DNA of 64,000 nt from Vibrio toranzoniae (GCF_024347655.1 NZ_AP025514.1:744001-808000); one strand, 5' to 3'. Numbered from the stretch's first letter, positions 15,599 through 26,747 are shown. A program made the numbers and translations. Notes: a model not told the origin generated them from the sequence alone.

Positions 15599-16330
15599 AT
15601 GACTACGAACCCTAAACCAGCGTATCAACGTATTCTGTTAAAACTTAGCGGTGAAGCACTACAAGGCGAAGAAGGTTTTGGTATTGACCCGACGATCTTG
15701 GATCGTATGGCTCAAGAAGTAAAAGAATTGGTTGAACTAGGTGTTCAAGTCGGTGTTGTTATCGGTGGCGGTAACCTTTTCCGCGGTGCTGGTCTTGCTG
15801 AAGCCGGTATGAATCGCGTTGTTGGTGACCACATGGGTATGCTTGCAACGGTAATGAACGGCCTTGCAATGCGTGACGCTCTACACCGTGCTTATGTGAA
15901 TGCACGTGTAATGTCAGCAATCCCTCTTAAAGGTGTGTGTGACGACTACAATTGGGCAGACGCAATCAGTCAACTACGTCAAGGTCGTGTTGTGATCTTC
16001 TCTGCTGGTACTGGTAACCCATTCTTCACTACGGATTCTGCTGCATGTTTACGTGGTATCGAAATCGAAGCTGACGTCGTTCTAAAAGCGACAAAGGTAG
16101 ATGGTGTATTTACTGCTGACCCTGTAGCAAACCCAGAAGCAGAGCTGTATGATACGTTGTCTTACAATACAGTTCTTGATAAAGAACTTAAAGTAATGGA
16201 TTTGGCTGCATTTACGCTAGCACGTGATCACAAAATGCCAATCCGTGTATTTAACATGAATAAACCAGGCGCACTACGTCGCGTGGTTATGGGTGAAACT
16301 GAAGGTACATTAATCAGCGACGCTGACTAA
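15599..16330 (+). CDS. pyrH: Uridylate kinase
   Basis: PyrH phosphorylates UMP to UDP, an early step of UTP and CTP synthesis; it is a hexamer regulated by GTP and UTP. The 243-residue protein starts [20 protein letters not shown] and carries the amino-acid-kinase fold sites [30 protein letters not shown], and [18 protein letters not shown] for the nucleotide. GGAAGG lies before the start. The gene stands between tsf and frr, the usual order. An inverted repeat GCTTACTGA/TCAGTAAGC at 16339-16367 follows without a T-run. Confidence 0.98.
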   Translation: MTTNPKPAYQRILLKLSGEALQGEEGFGIDPTILDRMAQEVKELVELGVQVGVVIGGGNLFRGAGLAEAGMNRVVGDHMGMLATVMNGLAMRDALHRAYVNARVMSAIPLKGVCDDYNWADAISQLRQGRVVIFSAGTGNPFFTTDSAACLRGIEIEADVVLKATKVDGVFTADPVANPEAELYDTLSYNTVLDKELKVMDLAAFTLARDHKMPIRVFNMNKPGALRRVVMGETEGTLISDAD

Positions 16331-16428
16331 TTTTTCGGGCTTACTGATGTGTTCTACTTCAGTAAGCTTATCCTTATCACTCCAAATAAAAAGCTTTCTT
16401 GAAGAAAGAACATAATCAAGGTGAAATT

Positions 16429-16986
16429 GTGATTAACGAAATTAAAAAAGACGCTCAAGAGCGCATGGTAAAAAGTGTTGATGCACTAAAAAACAGCCTG
16501 CAAAAGATTCGTACGGGTCGTGCTCACCCTAGCTTACTTTCTGGCATTACTGTGGAGTACTACGGTGCACCAACGCCTTTGACTCAAGTCGCGAACGTGA
16601 TTGCAGAAGATGCGCGAACACTAGCAATTACAGTGTTTGATAAAACACTGACGCCTCTAGTAGAAAAAGCGATCATGACATCTGACCTGGGTTTAAACCC
16701 TATGTCAGCTGGTACAGTTATTCGTGTTCCACTTCCACCGCTAACGGAAGAGCGTCGTAAAGACCTCGTGAAAATTGTTCGTGGCGAAGCTGAAGGTGGC
16801 CGTGTTGCTATCCGTAATATCCGTCGTGACGCGAATGGCGATCTAAAAGCGCTTCTTAAAGATAAAGAAATCTCTGAAGACGAAGATCGTAAAGCACAAG
16901 ACGAAATTCAAAAGCTAACTGACGCTGCGGTTAAGAACGTAGATGAAGTTCTAGCCACTAAAGAAAAAGAGTTGATGGAAGTTTAA
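16429..16986 (+). CDS. frr: Ribosome recycling factor
   Basis: RRF together with EF-G splits the post-termination ribosome. The coding region is read from a GTG at 16429, which gives a 185-residue protein, the same length as E. coli RRF, beginning (M)[18 protein letters not shown] stands 4 nt before it. An in-frame TTG further upstream would add unrelated residues. Diagnostic segments are [30 protein letters not shown] and the C-terminal three-helix bundle. A terminator follows. Confidence 0.96.
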   Translation: MINEIKKDAQERMVKSVDALKNSLQKIRTGRAHPSLLSGITVEYYGAPTPLTQVANVIAEDARTLAITVFDKTLTPLVEKAIMTSDLGLNPMSAGTVIRVPLPPLTEERRKDLVKIVRGEAEGGRVAIRNIRRDANGDLKALLKDKEISEDEDRKAQDEIQKLTDAAVKNVDEVLATKEKELMEV

Positions 16987-17010
16987 CTTCCCATATTCTT
17001 TTCTTTCCGG

Positions 17011-17043
17011 AAAAACGCTGTACTCACTGTTCAGCGTTTTTTT
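17011..17043 (+). terminator. Intrinsic terminator after frr
   Basis: AAAAACGCTG and CAGCGTTTTT form the stem, with an 11-nt loop and a T-run to 17043. It closes the translation-gene block before the envelope genes. Confidence 0.88.
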
Positions 17044-17084
17044 ATGCTACTCTGTTCGACTATTAGAATTTGATTCACTCTTTT

Positions 17085-17837
17085 ATGCATAATTCTCAAG
17101 CGTTCACAGACTCTCTTCCTAAACACATTGCTATCATCATGGACGGCAATGGCCGCTGGGCAAAAGCTCAGGGCAAACCTCGCGTCTTTGGCCATAAAAA
17201 CGGCGTTCAGGCTGTTCGTAAAACCATCTCTTCTGCTGCCAGGCTTGGCATTAAAGCCGTTACTTTATTTGCATTTAGTAGTGAAAACTGGCGTCGTCCT
17301 GAAGAAGAAGTCGGAATCTTGATGGAACTGTTTATTTCAGTGCTGTCGAGCGAAGTGAAAAAGCTTCATAAGAATAATCTACAACTTCGTGTTATTGGTG
17401 ATAAAAGTCGTTTTAATGATCGACTACAAAAGAAGATAGAAGAAGCGGAAGCTTTGACTAGCACTAATACCGGTATGGTTATTAATATTGCGGCTAACTA
17501 CGGCGGAAAGTGGGATATTCAGCAAGCAATGACCTCTATTGCTCAAAAGGTAAAGTCTGGCAATATTAATGTAGAAGACATTGATGAAGCTATGATTACA
17601 CAACACCTTACGATGTCTGATATTCCTGAGGTTGATCTACTTATTCGTACCAGTGGTGAGTGCCGCATTAGCAACTTTATGCTTTGGCAGTTGGCTTACG
17701 CTGAAATGTATTTCACTGAACAATTCTGGCCAGACTTTAATGAAGACAGCTTAGTTGAAGCTGTGACTTGGTTTGTAAACCGTGAGCGTCGCTTTGGATG
17801 CACCGGTGAGCAAATTAAAGCTCTGATGGACAGTTAA
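17085..17837 (+). CDS. uppS: Undecaprenyl diphosphate synthase
   Basis: UppS adds eight cis-isoprene units to farnesyl diphosphate to make C55-PP, the lipid carrier for peptidoglycan and O-antigen. The 250-residue protein carries [17 protein letters not shown] (catalytic Asp), [12 protein letters not shown] and the C-terminal [20 protein letters not shown] motif, where most enzymes read RTGGE. The ATG at 17085 ([10 protein letters not shown]) is chosen; a TTG at 17070 in the same frame is possible, and no clear ribosome binding site marks either. It opens the uppS-cdsA-ispC-rseP-bamA run. Confidence 0.95.
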   Translation: MHNSQAFTDSLPKHIAIIMDGNGRWAKAQGKPRVFGHKNGVQAVRKTISSAARLGIKAVTLFAFSSENWRRPEEEVGILMELFISVLSSEVKKLHKNNLQLRVIGDKSRFNDRLQKKIEEAEALTSTNTGMVINIAANYGGKWDIQQAMTSIAQKVKSGNINVEDIDEAMITQHLTMSDIPEVDLLIRTSGECRISNFMLWQLAYAEMYFTEQFWPDFNEDSLVEAVTWFVNRERRFGCTGEQIKALMDS

Positions 17838-17852
17838 TAAGGATTTTTTGGT

Positions 17853-18695
17853 TTGAAACAACGAATTATTACGGCGTTGATTTTGGCTCCCCTAGTTATT
17901 CTAGGTATTTTTGAGTTATCACTTCCCACTTTTATTCTTTCACTATCAGTCATTGCGCTGTTGGGTTTTTGGGAGTGGACTCAATTTGTTGAAAGTAAAT
18001 CGCGTTATTTAGCGTTGATTCCAACAGTTGTTATAAGTGCTGCAAGTTTTGCTTTTATTCCTTTTGATGCATTTAGCCTTAATAACTTATCTAGTGCTCA
18101 CTACGCCATTCTAACTATTGGCTCGATTTGGTGGGTTATAGCGAGTGGTATGGCAGTGACTTACCCTAAGTCTATGCCTGCATGGAAAGGTTCATTGCTA
18201 CTCCGTCATGCGTTTGGTGTCCTGACTCTGCTTCCTTTCTTCTGGAGCGTGGTTATCTTGCGTGCTAATGGTATCGATGTTGACCCTTACCATGGTGCAA
18301 AACTCGTGATGTTCGTTTGCTTGCTGGTGTGGGCTGCAGACAGTGGTGCTTATTTTGCAGGAAAGAGTTTTGGTAAGCGTAAAATGGCGCCAGCGGTAAG
18401 CCCGAATAAGACGATTGAAGGTCTGGTTGGTGGCATTATTACTGCGGTGATCGTGGCTTGGATCTTTGCTGATTTGTTTGACATCCAGTTTACAAGCCCT
18501 TTCCACATGATTGTTATTACTCTTGTGACCGTCGTTATCTCTGTGCTTGGTGACCTTGTTGAAAGCATGTTTAAGCGTGTTTCTGGGGTGAAAGACAGCA
18601 GTAATCTGATTCCTGGTCATGGTGGTATACTTGATAGAATAGATAGCTTAACGGCTGCATTCCCTGTCTTTGCTCTGCTTTATTTAGCATTCTAA
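17853..18695 (+). CDS. cdsA: Phosphatidate cytidylyltransferase (CDP-diglyceride synthase)
   Basis: CdsA makes CDP-diacylglycerol from CTP and phosphatidic acid, the branch point of phospholipid synthesis. The 280-residue integral membrane protein has about eight hydrophobic segments and the C-terminal family signature: [20 protein letters not shown] followed by [13 protein letters not shown]. It starts with a TTG at 17853, 15 nt after the uppS stop, with TAAGGA before it; no ATG fits the family N-terminus. A hairpin AAGGGCAG/CTGCCCTT at 18700-18720 follows. Confidence 0.95.
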   Translation: MKQRIITALILAPLVILGIFELSLPTFILSLSVIALLGFWEWTQFVESKSRYLALIPTVVISAASFAFIPFDAFSLNNLSSAHYAILTIGSIWWVIASGMAVTYPKSMPAWKGSLLLRHAFGVLTLLPFFWSVVILRANGIDVDPYHGAKLVMFVCLLVWAADSGAYFAGKSFGKRKMAPAVSPNKTIEGLVGGIITAVIVAWIFADLFDIQFTSPFHMIVITLVTVVISVLGDLVESMFKRVSGVKDSSNLIPGHGGILDRIDSLTAAFPVFALLYLAF

Positions 18696-18699
18696 TAAA

Positions 18700-18723
18700 A
18701 AGGGCAGTGATTCTGCCCTTTAT
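18700..18723 (+). terminator. Weak hairpin between cdsA and ispC
   Basis: AAGGGCAG and CTGCCCTT form an 8-bp stem with a 5-nt loop, followed only by TATTA. The T-run is poor, so readthrough into ispC is likely. Confidence 0.5.
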
Positions 18724-18745
18724 TACATTTCTACGGTCATATGTG

Positions 18746-19954
18746 ATGCGAAATCTAACTATCCTTGGCGCTACCGGCTCAATTGGTGCAAGTACACTAA
18801 AAGTCGTTGAGCAAAACCCAGACCTCTATTCGATTGTGGCATTGGCTGCTGGCTCGAATGTTAAAAAGATGCTGGCACTCGTTGAAAAGTGGCAACCAAG
18901 CTATGTTGCTATGGCTTGCCCTGATGCAGCGTCTCTGTTGGTTGAAATGTTGTCTGCGGATTACCCGAACGTGCAAGTGCTTTCAGGAGCTGAAGGCATG
19001 TGTCAGGTCGCTTCCCTAGATGAAGTGGATACAGTAATGGCTGCGATTGTTGGTGCGGCGGGATTACTTCCTACGATGTCTGCGGTTGAAGCGGGTAAGC
19101 GTATTTTACTGGCTAACAAAGAAGCCTTGGTGATGTCTGGGCAGTTGTTTATCGACGCTGTGGAAAAATACGGTGCAGAGCTTCTTCCTGTCGATAGTGA
19201 GCACAACGCTATCTTTCAGTGTCTGCCGCAAAACGTACAAACTAATCTAGGTCGTTGTGACTTGGAAGAGAACGGTATCAACCATATTCTCTTGACGGGC
19301 TCTGGCGGTCCTTTCCGCTATAGCGATATTGAAGAGCTTGAGTCAGTGACACCAGAAAGAGCGATCGCACACCCCAACTGGTCTATGGGGCCTAAAATAT
19401 CTGTCGACTCTGCGACTATGATGAACAAAGGTTTAGAGTACATTGAAGCTAAATGGTTATTCAATGCCTCTCAGGAGCAGTTAAAGGTCATCATTCACCC
19501 TCAGTCTGTGATTCACTCTATGGTCCAGTATAAGGATGGTTCTGTGCTTGCTCAGATGGGCGAACCCGATATGGCGACACCAATCGCCTTGACGATGTCT
19601 TACCCTGCTCGTATTGAAGCCGGTGTTAAGCCTTTGGACTTCACTAAAGTGAGCGAGCTGACCTTTTTAGAACCAGACTTTAGTCGTTATCCGTGTTTGA
19701 GGTTAGCAATTGAAGCCTGCTATTTAGGGCAACATGCAACAACGGCAATTAACGCTGCAAACGAAATTGCAGTCGATGCTTTCTTGAGTAATCAAGTGAA
19801 GTTTACCGATATTGCTGTCATTAACGAACATGTTATGAGCAAAGTATGTGAACAACATAACTCTGAGAGCTTAGATAGCTTGGAAAGCCTTCTCGAGCTA
19901 GATAATATGTCTCGTCAAATAGCCATTCAATTTATTAAAGAGCAACTAACATGA
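18746..19954 (+). CDS. ispC: 1-deoxy-D-xylulose 5-phosphate reductoisomerase
   Basis: IspC (Dxr) converts DXP to MEP with NADPH, the committed step of the non-mevalonate isoprenoid route that feeds UppS. The 402-residue protein starts [20 protein letters not shown] with the NADPH-binding GATGSIG, then [11 protein letters not shown], the metal and substrate site [13 protein letters not shown], and [26 protein letters not shown]. The ATG at 18746 is preferred over an upstream frame extension (18707) because it matches the family. It overlaps rseP by 4 bp (ATGA), so the two are coupled. Confidence 0.97.
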   Translation: MRNLTILGATGSIGASTLKVVEQNPDLYSIVALAAGSNVKKMLALVEKWQPSYVAMACPDAASLLVEMLSADYPNVQVLSGAEGMCQVASLDEVDTVMAAIVGAAGLLPTMSAVEAGKRILLANKEALVMSGQLFIDAVEKYGAELLPVDSEHNAIFQCLPQNVQTNLGRCDLEENGINHILLTGSGGPFRYSDIEELESVTPERAIAHPNWSMGPKISVDSATMMNKGLEYIEAKWLFNASQEQLKVIIHPQSVIHSMVQYKDGSVLAQMGEPDMATPIALTMSYPARIEAGVKPLDFTKVSELTFLEPDFSRYPCLRLAIEACYLGQHATTAINAANEIAVDAFLSNQVKFTDIAVINEHVMSKVCEQHNSESLDSLESLLELDNMSRQIAIQFIKEQLT

Positions 19955-21309
19955 GTGGAATTCTGTGGAACTTCGCATCTTTTATTGTAGCGCTTGGCAT
20001 TCTGGTCGCTGTTCATGAATTTGGACATTTCTGGGTCGCTCGCCGTTGTGGTGTAAAAGTTGAAAAATTCTCGATCGGTTTTGGTAAATCAATCTGGAGC
20101 AAAGTTGGCCGTGATGGTACTGAATATAGCCTGTCAGTGATCCCACTGGGCGGCTACGTTAAAATGCTTGATGGTCGTGTTGATGATATCTCTGAAGGAC
20201 AACAGCAGTACGCTTTTGACAAAAAGCCGTTGTGGAAGCGAACCGCGATTGTGGGGGCTGGCCCTGCATTCAACTTTATCTTTGCGGTGTTCGCGTATTG
20301 GTTAGTATTTTTGATCGGTGTGCCAGCGGTTAAGCCCGTAATTGGTGAAGTCACTCCGCAATCTATTGCAGCACAAGCCGGAATTGAAACTGGGATGGAA
20401 CTTAAATCTGTTTCAGGAATCAAAACCGCAGATTGGGAATCAGTTAATATGGGGTTGATATCTCATATAGGTGATCAATCCATGACAGTAACGGTTGCTT
20501 CTCAAGACGATATCGGCTTTGAACAGCAAATGACATTGGATATTTCAGAGTGGTCGTTCAACCCAGAAACTGAATCTGCAATGACAACGCTTGGTTTTAG
20601 ACCGTACTCTCCAGAGATATCGACAGTGCTTGCTCAAGTCATTGATGATGGCGCGGCATATCATGCAGGGCTAGAAGCCGGCGATAAAATTGTTGAGATC
20701 AACGGGCAATCTATTGAACAGTGGCAGTCGGTTGTGGACCTCATTCGTGCAAACCCAATGACCTCATTGGACATGGTCGTGTTGCGAAATGGTATTGAGA
20801 AGTCATTAGTTATGACGCCAAAAAGTCGAGAGCTTTCTGATGGCTCTACAATCGGCTATGCGGGTATTGCTCCGGAAGTCGCAGAATGGCCAGAAGATTA
20901 TCGCTTTGAGTTACAATTTGGTGTAGTTGAGTCTGTAGGAAAAGCATTTGATAAAACAGGTCAAATCATCGGTTTGACGCTGACAATGCTTAAGAAGCTC
21001 ATCGTTGGCGATGTTGGCTTAAACAACTTGAGTGGCCCTATTTCAATCGCTAAAGGTGCAGGTACAACCGCCGATTATGGTCTGGTTTACTTCTTAGGCT
21101 TTTTGGCTCTGATTAGTGTTAACTTGGGTATTATTAATTTAGTTCCGCTGCCTATGCTTGATGGCGGACATTTGCTCTTTTTCGCTATTGAGGCCGTTAC
21201 TCGTAAACCGGTACCTGAGAGAGTTCAGGAAATGGGATACAGAGTGGGAGGGGCAATCCTCTTCTCTTTGATGGCTCTGGCAATATTTAACGATTTTACT
21301 CGTCTGTGA
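19951..21309 (+). CDS. rseP: Site-2 protease RseP (zinc metalloprotease)
   Basis: RseP cuts the anti-sigma factor RseA inside the inner membrane after DegS, releasing sigma-E in the envelope stress response; it also removes leftover signal peptides. The 452-residue protein has the zinc site HEFGH at residues 22-26 in the first membrane segment, two periplasmic PDZ domains (about residues 120-220 and 220-310), and the third ligand in [13 protein letters not shown] in the C-terminal membrane part. It overlaps ispC by 4 bp and is followed by bamA, whose product it protects indirectly. Confidence 0.97.
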   Translation: MSGILWNFASFIVALGILVAVHEFGHFWVARRCGVKVEKFSIGFGKSIWSKVGRDGTEYSLSVIPLGGYVKMLDGRVDDISEGQQQYAFDKKPLWKRTAIVGAGPAFNFIFAVFAYWLVFLIGVPAVKPVIGEVTPQSIAAQAGIETGMELKSVSGIKTADWESVNMGLISHIGDQSMTVTVASQDDIGFEQQMTLDISEWSFNPETESAMTTLGFRPYSPEISTVLAQVIDDGAAYHAGLEAGDKIVEINGQSIEQWQSVVDLIRANPMTSLDMVVLRNGIEKSLVMTPKSRELSDGSTIGYAGIAPEVAEWPEDYRFELQFGVVESVGKAFDKTGQIIGLTLTMLKKLIVGDVGLNNLSGPISIAKGAGTTADYGLVYFLGFLALISVNLGIINLVPLPMLDGGHLLFFAIEAVTRKPVPERVQEMGYRVGGAILFSLMALAIFNDFTRL

Positions 21310-21357
21310 ATGGTTTCTCACAGGCATTGGTAGTAGCAAGGAATAATTAGAATAAGT

Positions 21358-23763
21358 ATGGCGATTAAGCAAATTCTGTTCGCAAGTCTATTGGCCACTA
21401 GTGTGGCTGCGAACGGAGCACAAAACTTTGTAGTTCAAGATATTAAGATCGAAGGTTTACAGCGTGTTGCACTTGGTGCTGCTCTACTGAAAATGCCAGT
21501 GCGTATTGGCGATGAAGTGGATGAAGGCGACGTATCTGAGATCATTCGTGCATTGTATGCTTCAGGTAACTTTGAGGACGTTAAAGTACTTCGTGATGAA
21601 GGTGTATTGATTGTTCAAGTTCAAGAACGACCAACCATTGCAAGTATTTCATTCTCTGGTAACAAAGCGATCAAAGAAGAGCAGCTTCAGCAGAACCTTG
21701 ATGCGTCTGGTGTCCGTGAAGGTGAAGCGCTTGACCGCACAACGCTGAGTAATATAGAGAAAGGTCTTGAAGACTTTTACTACAGTGTTGGTAAGTACAA
21801 CGCGACAGTTAAAGCGGTAGTCACGCCTTTGCCGCGTAACCGTTCAGACCTTAAGTTTGTGTTTACTGAAGGTGTGTCCGCTAAGATTCAGCAAATCAAC
21901 TTTATCGGTAATGAAGTTTTCTCTGATGCTGACCTGCTTAGCCGTTTCAACCTCAACGTAGACGTTTCATGGTGGAACTTCCTTGCGGATGAGAAGTACC
22001 AGAAGCAAGTCTTAGCCGGCGATATAGAAGCGCTGAAGTCGTACTACCTTGATCGTGGTTACCTTAAATTTAAAGTGGACTCAACACAGGTTGCTATCTC
22101 TCCTGATAAGAAAGGCGTTTATATCACGCTGGGTATTGATGAAGGTGAAGCTTACACCGTTAAAGATGTCGCATTTCGTGGTGAGCTTATTGGTCGCGAG
22201 GCGGATTTTGATGCTCTAGTACCATTTGAAGATGGCGATACGTACAACGGCTCCTCTGTGACTTCACTAGAAGAAGGCGTAAAACGTATTCTGGGTGAGT
22301 CTGGTTATGCTTACCCACAAGTTCGTACTATTCCAGAATTCAATGACGAGACGAAAGAAGTTTCGCTCGTTATCAATGTAGAAGCGGGTAGCCGTATCTA
22401 CGTGCGCGATATTCGTTTTACGGGTAACAACTCAACTAAAGATGAAGTGTTACGTCGTGAAATGCGTCAAATGGAAGGCAGCTGGCTCAACTCGAAATCA
22501 ATCGATACCGGTAAGAGTCGCCTGAACCGTTTAGGTTATTTTGAAACCGTAGATGTACAAACGGTTCGTGTTCCTGGCAGCGAAGACCAAGTCGATTTGG
22601 TTTATAACGTTAAAGAAGCGAACTCGGGCAGTATTAACTTTGGTGTCGGTTATGGTACTGAGTCAGGTGTGAGCTTCCAAGTTGGCCTACAACAAGACAA
22701 CTTTGCAGGTTCAGGTAACCGCGTTGGCGTAAGCGCCATGATGAATGATTATCAAAAGAATATAAGCTTAGATTACCGTGACCCATACTGGAACCTTGAT
22801 GGTGTGAGTTTAGGTGGTAAGGTCTTCTATAACGAATTTGAAGCATCTGAAGCGGGTATTGTCGATTATACCAACCAAAGTTATGGTACAAGCCTAACAT
22901 GGGGTTTCCCTATGGATGAGCTGAACCGTATTGAGTTTGGTGTCGGCTACACGCACAACAAGATCGGTAATGTTCCGACTTATATTCAGGTTGAACAGTT
23001 TGCACGAAGTATTGATCAATATGGTGACGAACATATCTTAACCGATGACTTTGACATCAATATCTCTTGGACTCGTAACAATCTGAACCGTGGTTTCTTC
23101 CCTACCGAGGGTAACCACCAACGTGCTTTCGCTAAAATGACAGTACCAGGTTCTGATGCTAAGTACTTTAAAGCTCAGTATGATGTAAAACATTACATCC
23201 CGCTGACCAAAAAGCATGAGTTCACACTATTGATGCGCGGCCGATTAGGCTATGGTAATGGTTATGGTCAAACGGATGGTAACGATAACTTGTTCCCATT
23301 CTACGAGAACTACTACGCGGGTGGCTTTACAACCTTACGTGGTTTTGGCTCTAACTCAGCGGGCCCAAAAGCAGTTTACGGAAGCAGTACGGGGAACAAC
23401 CCGACTTACAGTTCTGCAACCGATGATTCAGTTGGTGGTAACGCGGTTGCTTTGGCAAGTTTAGAGTTAATCGTACCAACACCGTTTGCTTCTGACGAAG
23501 CTCGTAGCCAGATCCGAACCAGTGTCTTCTTTGACATGGCAAGTGTATGGGATACTGAATTCGTAGATCGCGGCGCACCTAATAGTGGCCGCCAGTATTA
23601 CTACGACTACTCTGATCCAACAAACTACCGCTCATCTTATGGTGCCGCGCTTCAATGGATGTCACCGATGGGCCCACTGGTTTTCTCTCTAGCGAAACCA
23701 ATTAAAATTTACGAAGGTGATGACGAAGAATTCTTTTCATTCACCATTGGTAGAACTTTCTAA
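21358..23763 (+). CDS. bamA: Outer membrane assembly factor BamA
   Basis: BamA is the central subunit of the BAM complex, which folds beta-barrel proteins into the outer membrane. The 801-residue precursor has a signal peptide (residues 1-20, ending AANGA), five POTRA domains to about residue 420, and a 16-strand barrel ending in the C-terminal FTIGRTF, with the terminal phenylalanine of outer-membrane proteins. The conserved VRGF motif appears as TTLRGFGSNSAGP. AAGGAATAA precedes the start. It lies between rseP and skp, the usual order; other BAM parts here are bamC and the protease bepA. Confidence 0.98.
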   Translation: MAIKQILFASLLATSVAANGAQNFVVQDIKIEGLQRVALGAALLKMPVRIGDEVDEGDVSEIIRALYASGNFEDVKVLRDEGVLIVQVQERPTIASISFSGNKAIKEEQLQQNLDASGVREGEALDRTTLSNIEKGLEDFYYSVGKYNATVKAVVTPLPRNRSDLKFVFTEGVSAKIQQINFIGNEVFSDADLLSRFNLNVDVSWWNFLADEKYQKQVLAGDIEALKSYYLDRGYLKFKVDSTQVAISPDKKGVYITLGIDEGEAYTVKDVAFRGELIGREADFDALVPFEDGDTYNGSSVTSLEEGVKRILGESGYAYPQVRTIPEFNDETKEVSLVINVEAGSRIYVRDIRFTGNNSTKDEVLRREMRQMEGSWLNSKSIDTGKSRLNRLGYFETVDVQTVRVPGSEDQVDLVYNVKEANSGSINFGVGYGTESGVSFQVGLQQDNFAGSGNRVGVSAMMNDYQKNISLDYRDPYWNLDGVSLGGKVFYNEFEASEAGIVDYTNQSYGTSLTWGFPMDELNRIEFGVGYTHNKIGNVPTYIQVEQFARSIDQYGDEHILTDDFDINISWTRNNLNRGFFPTEGNHQRAFAKMTVPGSDAKYFKAQYDVKHYIPLTKKHEFTLLMRGRLGYGNGYGQTDGNDNLFPFYENYYAGGFTTLRGFGSNSAGPKAVYGSSTGNNPTYSSATDDSVGGNAVALASLELIVPTPFASDEARSQIRTSVFFDMASVWDTEFVDRGAPNSGRQYYYDYSDPTNYRSSYGAALQWMSPMGPLVFSLAKPIKIYEGDDEEFFSFTIGRTF

Positions 23764-23781
23764 TATTTAAAGGACAATATT

Positions 23782-24291
23782 TTGAAAAATATGATTAAAG
23801 CAGCAGGTTTAGGCCTTGTGGTTCTTAGCTCTTCTTTCTTTGCAACAGCGGCAGAAGCTGCGCAAAAAGTGGGTTATGTAAACACTGCACAAGTATTCCA
23901 GGCTCTACCTCAACGCGAAGTTGTTCTTCAAAAAATGCAGGAAGAGTTCAAAGACAAAGCGGCTGAGCTACAAAGTATTCAAGCTGAAGCCAAAACGAAG
24001 ATTGAAAAGCTTAAGCGTGATGGCGAGCTACTAGGTCCTGACGAAGTTGAGAAGCTTCGTATCGAAGTCGGTCAACTAGACAGCAAGTACAAAATCAAAG
24101 CTCAAGCACTAGAAAAAGCAAGCCAACGTCGTGAAGCACAAGAGAAGCAGAAGCTATTCAAAGTGATTCAAGATGCTGTAACAAAAGTTGCAGAGAAAGA
24201 AGGCTACGACATGATCGTTGATATTCAAGCTTTGCAATACGGCAAGCCAGAATACAACATCTCTGAGAAAGTAATTAAAGCACTGAAATAA
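23782..24291 (+). CDS. skp: Periplasmic chaperone Skp (OmpH)
   Basis: Skp is a trimeric, jellyfish-shaped chaperone that holds unfolded outer-membrane proteins on their way to BamA. The 169-residue precursor has a cleavable signal peptide (about 1-27, ending TAAEAAQ), then VGYVNTAQVFQALPQRE and a long charged helical region rich in K, E and Q (about residues 50-140) forming the tentacles. The frame starts with TTG at 23782, with AAGGAC 8 nt before it; the ATG at 23791 is an alternative that is too far from that site. It follows bamA by 18 nt. Confidence 0.94.
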   Translation: MKNMIKAAGLGLVVLSSSFFATAAEAAQKVGYVNTAQVFQALPQREVVLQKMQEEFKDKAAELQSIQAEAKTKIEKLKRDGELLGPDEVEKLRIEVGQLDSKYKIKAQALEKASQRREAQEKQKLFKVIQDAVTKVAEKEGYDMIVDIQALQYGKPEYNISEKVIKALK

Positions 24292-24297
24292 GTTTTT

Positions 24298-25329
24298 ATG
24301 AAGAACCTGACTTTAGCCGAATTGGCAACAATTACCGGTGGAGAGCTACATGGAGACGGGACTATTACCGTTTCAGCAGTTGCTCCTATGGATAAAGCGC
24401 AAGAAGGTAACATTACGTTCCTTTCTAACGTGAAGTACAGCAAGCACTTAGGTGACTGTAAAGCATCCGCTATTATGGTCAAAGAGAGTGAGCGTGAACT
24501 GTGTAAGACTAACGTGATTGTGGTTAATGACCCATACGTTGCTTTTGCTAAAGTGGCTCAAGCGCTTGATACTACTCCTGCACCTGCTGCGGCTATTGCT
24601 GATTCAGCTTCAATTTCAGGTGATGCGATCATTGGACAAAATGTGTCTATTGGTGCGAATGCTGTGATTGAGTCTGGTGTGGTACTTGGTGATGACGTGA
24701 GCATCGGTGCTGGCTGCTTCATTGGTAAAAACGCAAAAATTGGCACCGGCACTAAGCTGTGGGCTAATGTTAGCATTTACCATGAAGTTGTGATTGGCGA
24801 AGCATGTCTGATTCAATCAGGCACGGTTATCGGATCTGATGGTTTTGGTTATGCGAACGAGAAAGGTGAGTGGGTTAAGATACCGCAAGTCGGTTCAGTT
24901 CGTATTGGTCACCGCGTAGAAATCGGCGCGTGTACGACTATCGACCGCGGTGCTTTGGACGATACAGTGATTGAAGATAACGTTATCTTAGATAACCAAC
25001 TTCAAATTGCTCACAATGTTCACATCGGATATGGTTCAGCTCTTGCTGGTGGTACTATTGTGGCTGGCAGCACGACGATAGGTAAGTACTGTATTATTGG
25101 TGGCGGTTGTGTGATTAATGGTCATATTGAAATCGTTGACGGCGTTACAATCACCGGTATGGGGATGGTAATGCGCAGCATCACTGAGAAAGGCATGTAC
25201 TCTTCGGGGATTCCTTTACAGCCAAATAAAGATTGGCGTAAAACGGCAACGCGTGTACATCGTATTGATGAAATGAACAAGCGTCTGAAAACCGTTGAAA
25301 AACTTATCGAGAAGAGTGCGGAATCATAA
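24298..25329 (+). CDS. lpxD: UDP-3-O-(3-hydroxyacyl)glucosamine N-acyltransferase
   Basis: LpxD performs the third step of lipid A synthesis, adding a 3-hydroxyacyl chain from ACP to the 2-amino group. The 343-residue protein has the N-terminal uridine-binding domain ([16 protein letters not shown]), a long left-handed beta-helix of hexapeptide repeats (about residues 100-310), the catalytic histidine in [18 protein letters not shown], and a C-terminal helix ([13 protein letters not shown]). It starts 6 nt after skp. A terminator hairpin separates it from fabZ. Confidence 0.97.
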   Translation: MKNLTLAELATITGGELHGDGTITVSAVAPMDKAQEGNITFLSNVKYSKHLGDCKASAIMVKESERELCKTNVIVVNDPYVAFAKVAQALDTTPAPAAAIADSASISGDAIIGQNVSIGANAVIESGVVLGDDVSIGAGCFIGKNAKIGTGTKLWANVSIYHEVVIGEACLIQSGTVIGSDGFGYANEKGEWVKIPQVGSVRIGHRVEIGACTTIDRGALDDTVIEDNVILDNQLQIAHNVHIGYGSALAGGTIVAGSTTIGKYCIIGGGCVINGHIEIVDGVTITGMGMVMRSITEKGMYSSGIPLQPNKDWRKTATRVHRIDEMNKRLKTVEKLIEKSAES

Positions 25330-25345
25330 TTCCAGCATTTCTAAT

Positions 25346-25375
25346 AAAAGGCTCGCGTACAGCGAGTCTTTTTCG
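25346..25375 (+). terminator. Terminator-like hairpin between lpxD and fabZ
   Basis: AAAAGGCTCGC and GCGAGTCTTTT pair with one G-T pair around a 5-nt loop, then TTT. It may attenuate rather than end transcription, since fabZ and lpxA belong to the same functional block. Confidence 0.7.
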
Positions 25376-25422
25376 TTTATAATCCTTCTAATTAAATAAA
25401 GAATATACATAGGAATACGACT

Positions 25423-25875
25423 TTGACTACTGAACAGACAACGATGAACATTACTGAAATTCAGGAACTATTACCTCATCGCTACCCATTCTTAATGGTT
25501 GATCGTGTGACTAGCTTTGAAAAAGCAAAAACACTTACCGCGATTAAGAATGTTTCTGTTAATGAACCTCAGTTTACGGGCCACTTTCCAAAGCTTCCAG
25601 TATTCCCAGGTGTGTTGATTTTAGAAGCAATGGCACAAGCAACAGGTCTTCTTGCATTTAAATCTTTTGGTTCACCTTCGGGTAATGAGCTTTACTATTT
25701 TGCTAGCGTAGATAAAGCTAAATTCCGTAAGCCAGTCGTACCAGGTGATCAATTGGTTATCGAAGTTGAATTCTTAAAAGAACGTCGTGGTATCGCATCG
25801 TTTAACGGCGTTGCTAAAGTTGATGGCGTAGTTGTATGTTCAGCTGAACTTAAATGTGCTCGTAGAGAGTTTTAA
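25423..25875 (+). CDS. fabZ: (3R)-hydroxyacyl-ACP dehydratase FabZ
   Basis: FabZ dehydrates beta-hydroxyacyl-ACP in fatty acid elongation and competes with LpxA for hydroxymyristoyl-ACP, which explains their linkage. The 150-residue protein has the active-site histidine in [13 protein letters not shown], the [22 protein letters not shown] helix with the catalytic glutamate, and the terminal [12 protein letters not shown] at 25423 with AGGA 8 nt before it gives the family's usual length (E. coli 151); the ATG at 25444 would shorten it and lacks a binding site. Confidence 0.95.
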   Translation: MTTEQTTMNITEIQELLPHRYPFLMVDRVTSFEKAKTLTAIKNVSVNEPQFTGHFPKLPVFPGVLILEAMAQATGLLAFKSFGSPSGNELYYFASVDKAKFRKPVVPGDQLVIEVEFLKERRGIASFNGVAKVDGVVVCSAELKCARREF

Positions 25876-25876
25876 T

Positions 25877-26665
25877 ATGATTCATGAAACAGCGAAAATT
25901 CACCCGGCAGCAGTAATCGAAGGTGATGTAACTATCGGTGCTAACGTGACGGTTGGGCCTTTCACTTACATTGCTGGTAATGTGACTATTGGCGACGACA
26001 CTGAAGTGATGTCGCATGTTGTGATCAAAGGTCACACAACGATTGGCAAAGAGAACCGCATTTTCCCACACGCAGTGATCGGTGAAGAGAACCAAGATAA
26101 GAAATACGGCGGTGAAGATACTACTGTTGTGATCGGTGATCGCAACGTGATTCGTGAAGCCGTTCAGATCCACCGTGGTACGACTCAAGACAAAGCAACC
26201 ACAGTGATCGGTGACGACAACCTACTTTGTGTTAATGCTCACGTAGCGCACGATGTTATTGTTGGCAACCACACTCACATTGGTAACAACGCTATCCTTG
26301 GCGGTCACGTGACTGTTGGCGACTACGCTGGTGTAATGGCACTCTCTGCGATTCACCCGTTTTGTTCAATTGGCGCTTATGCTTACATTGGCGGTTGTTC
26401 TGCGGTAGTTCAAGATGTACTACCTTACGTACTTGCACAGGGTAACCATGCTGCTCCATTTGGTTTGAATCTTGTTGGCCTGAAGCGTAACGGGTTTGAG
26501 AAACCAGAAATTCGTGCACTACAGAAAGCGTACAAAGAGTTATACCGTTCAGGCAAAACACTTGAAGAAGCGAAAGCGGCTTTAGTTGAAATGGCGAAAG
26601 AGTTTACTTCGGTGGCCCCTATGCTAGAAATGCTAGAGAACTCTGAGCGCGGTATTATTCGTTAA
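25877..26665 (+). CDS. lpxA: UDP-N-acetylglucosamine O-acyltransferase
   Basis: LpxA starts lipid A synthesis by moving a 3-hydroxyacyl chain to UDP-GlcNAc. The 262-residue protein, the same length as in E. coli, starts [20 protein letters not shown], consists of hexapeptide-repeat beta-helix turns to about residue 190, and has the catalytic histidine in [12 protein letters not shown]. The C-terminal helical part begins [19 protein letters not shown]. It begins one base after the fabZ stop, so the two are translationally coupled. A terminator-like hairpin precedes lpxB. Confidence 0.97.
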   Translation: MIHETAKIHPAAVIEGDVTIGANVTVGPFTYIAGNVTIGDDTEVMSHVVIKGHTTIGKENRIFPHAVIGEENQDKKYGGEDTTVVIGDRNVIREAVQIHRGTTQDKATTVIGDDNLLCVNAHVAHDVIVGNHTHIGNNAILGGHVTVGDYAGVMALSAIHPFCSIGAYAYIGGCSAVVQDVLPYVLAQGNHAAPFGLNLVGLKRNGFEKPEIRALQKAYKELYRSGKTLEEAKAALVEMAKEFTSVAPMLEMLENSERGIIR

Positions 26666-26684
26666 TACTTGGTGTGATTGGTAT

Positions 26685-26719
26685 AAAAAAGATCGCTACT
26701 CGTTAGGCGGTCTTTTTTG
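26685..26719 (+). terminator. Intrinsic terminator between lpxA and lpxB
   Basis: AAAAAAGATCGC and GCGGTCTTTTTT form a stem with one G-T pair and a 10-nt loop, followed by a T-run. Probably partial, as lpxB usually shares the lpx transcript. Confidence 0.8.
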
Positions 26720-26747
26720 TTTTAGGCAAGAAGGAAATTGAAAGAAT

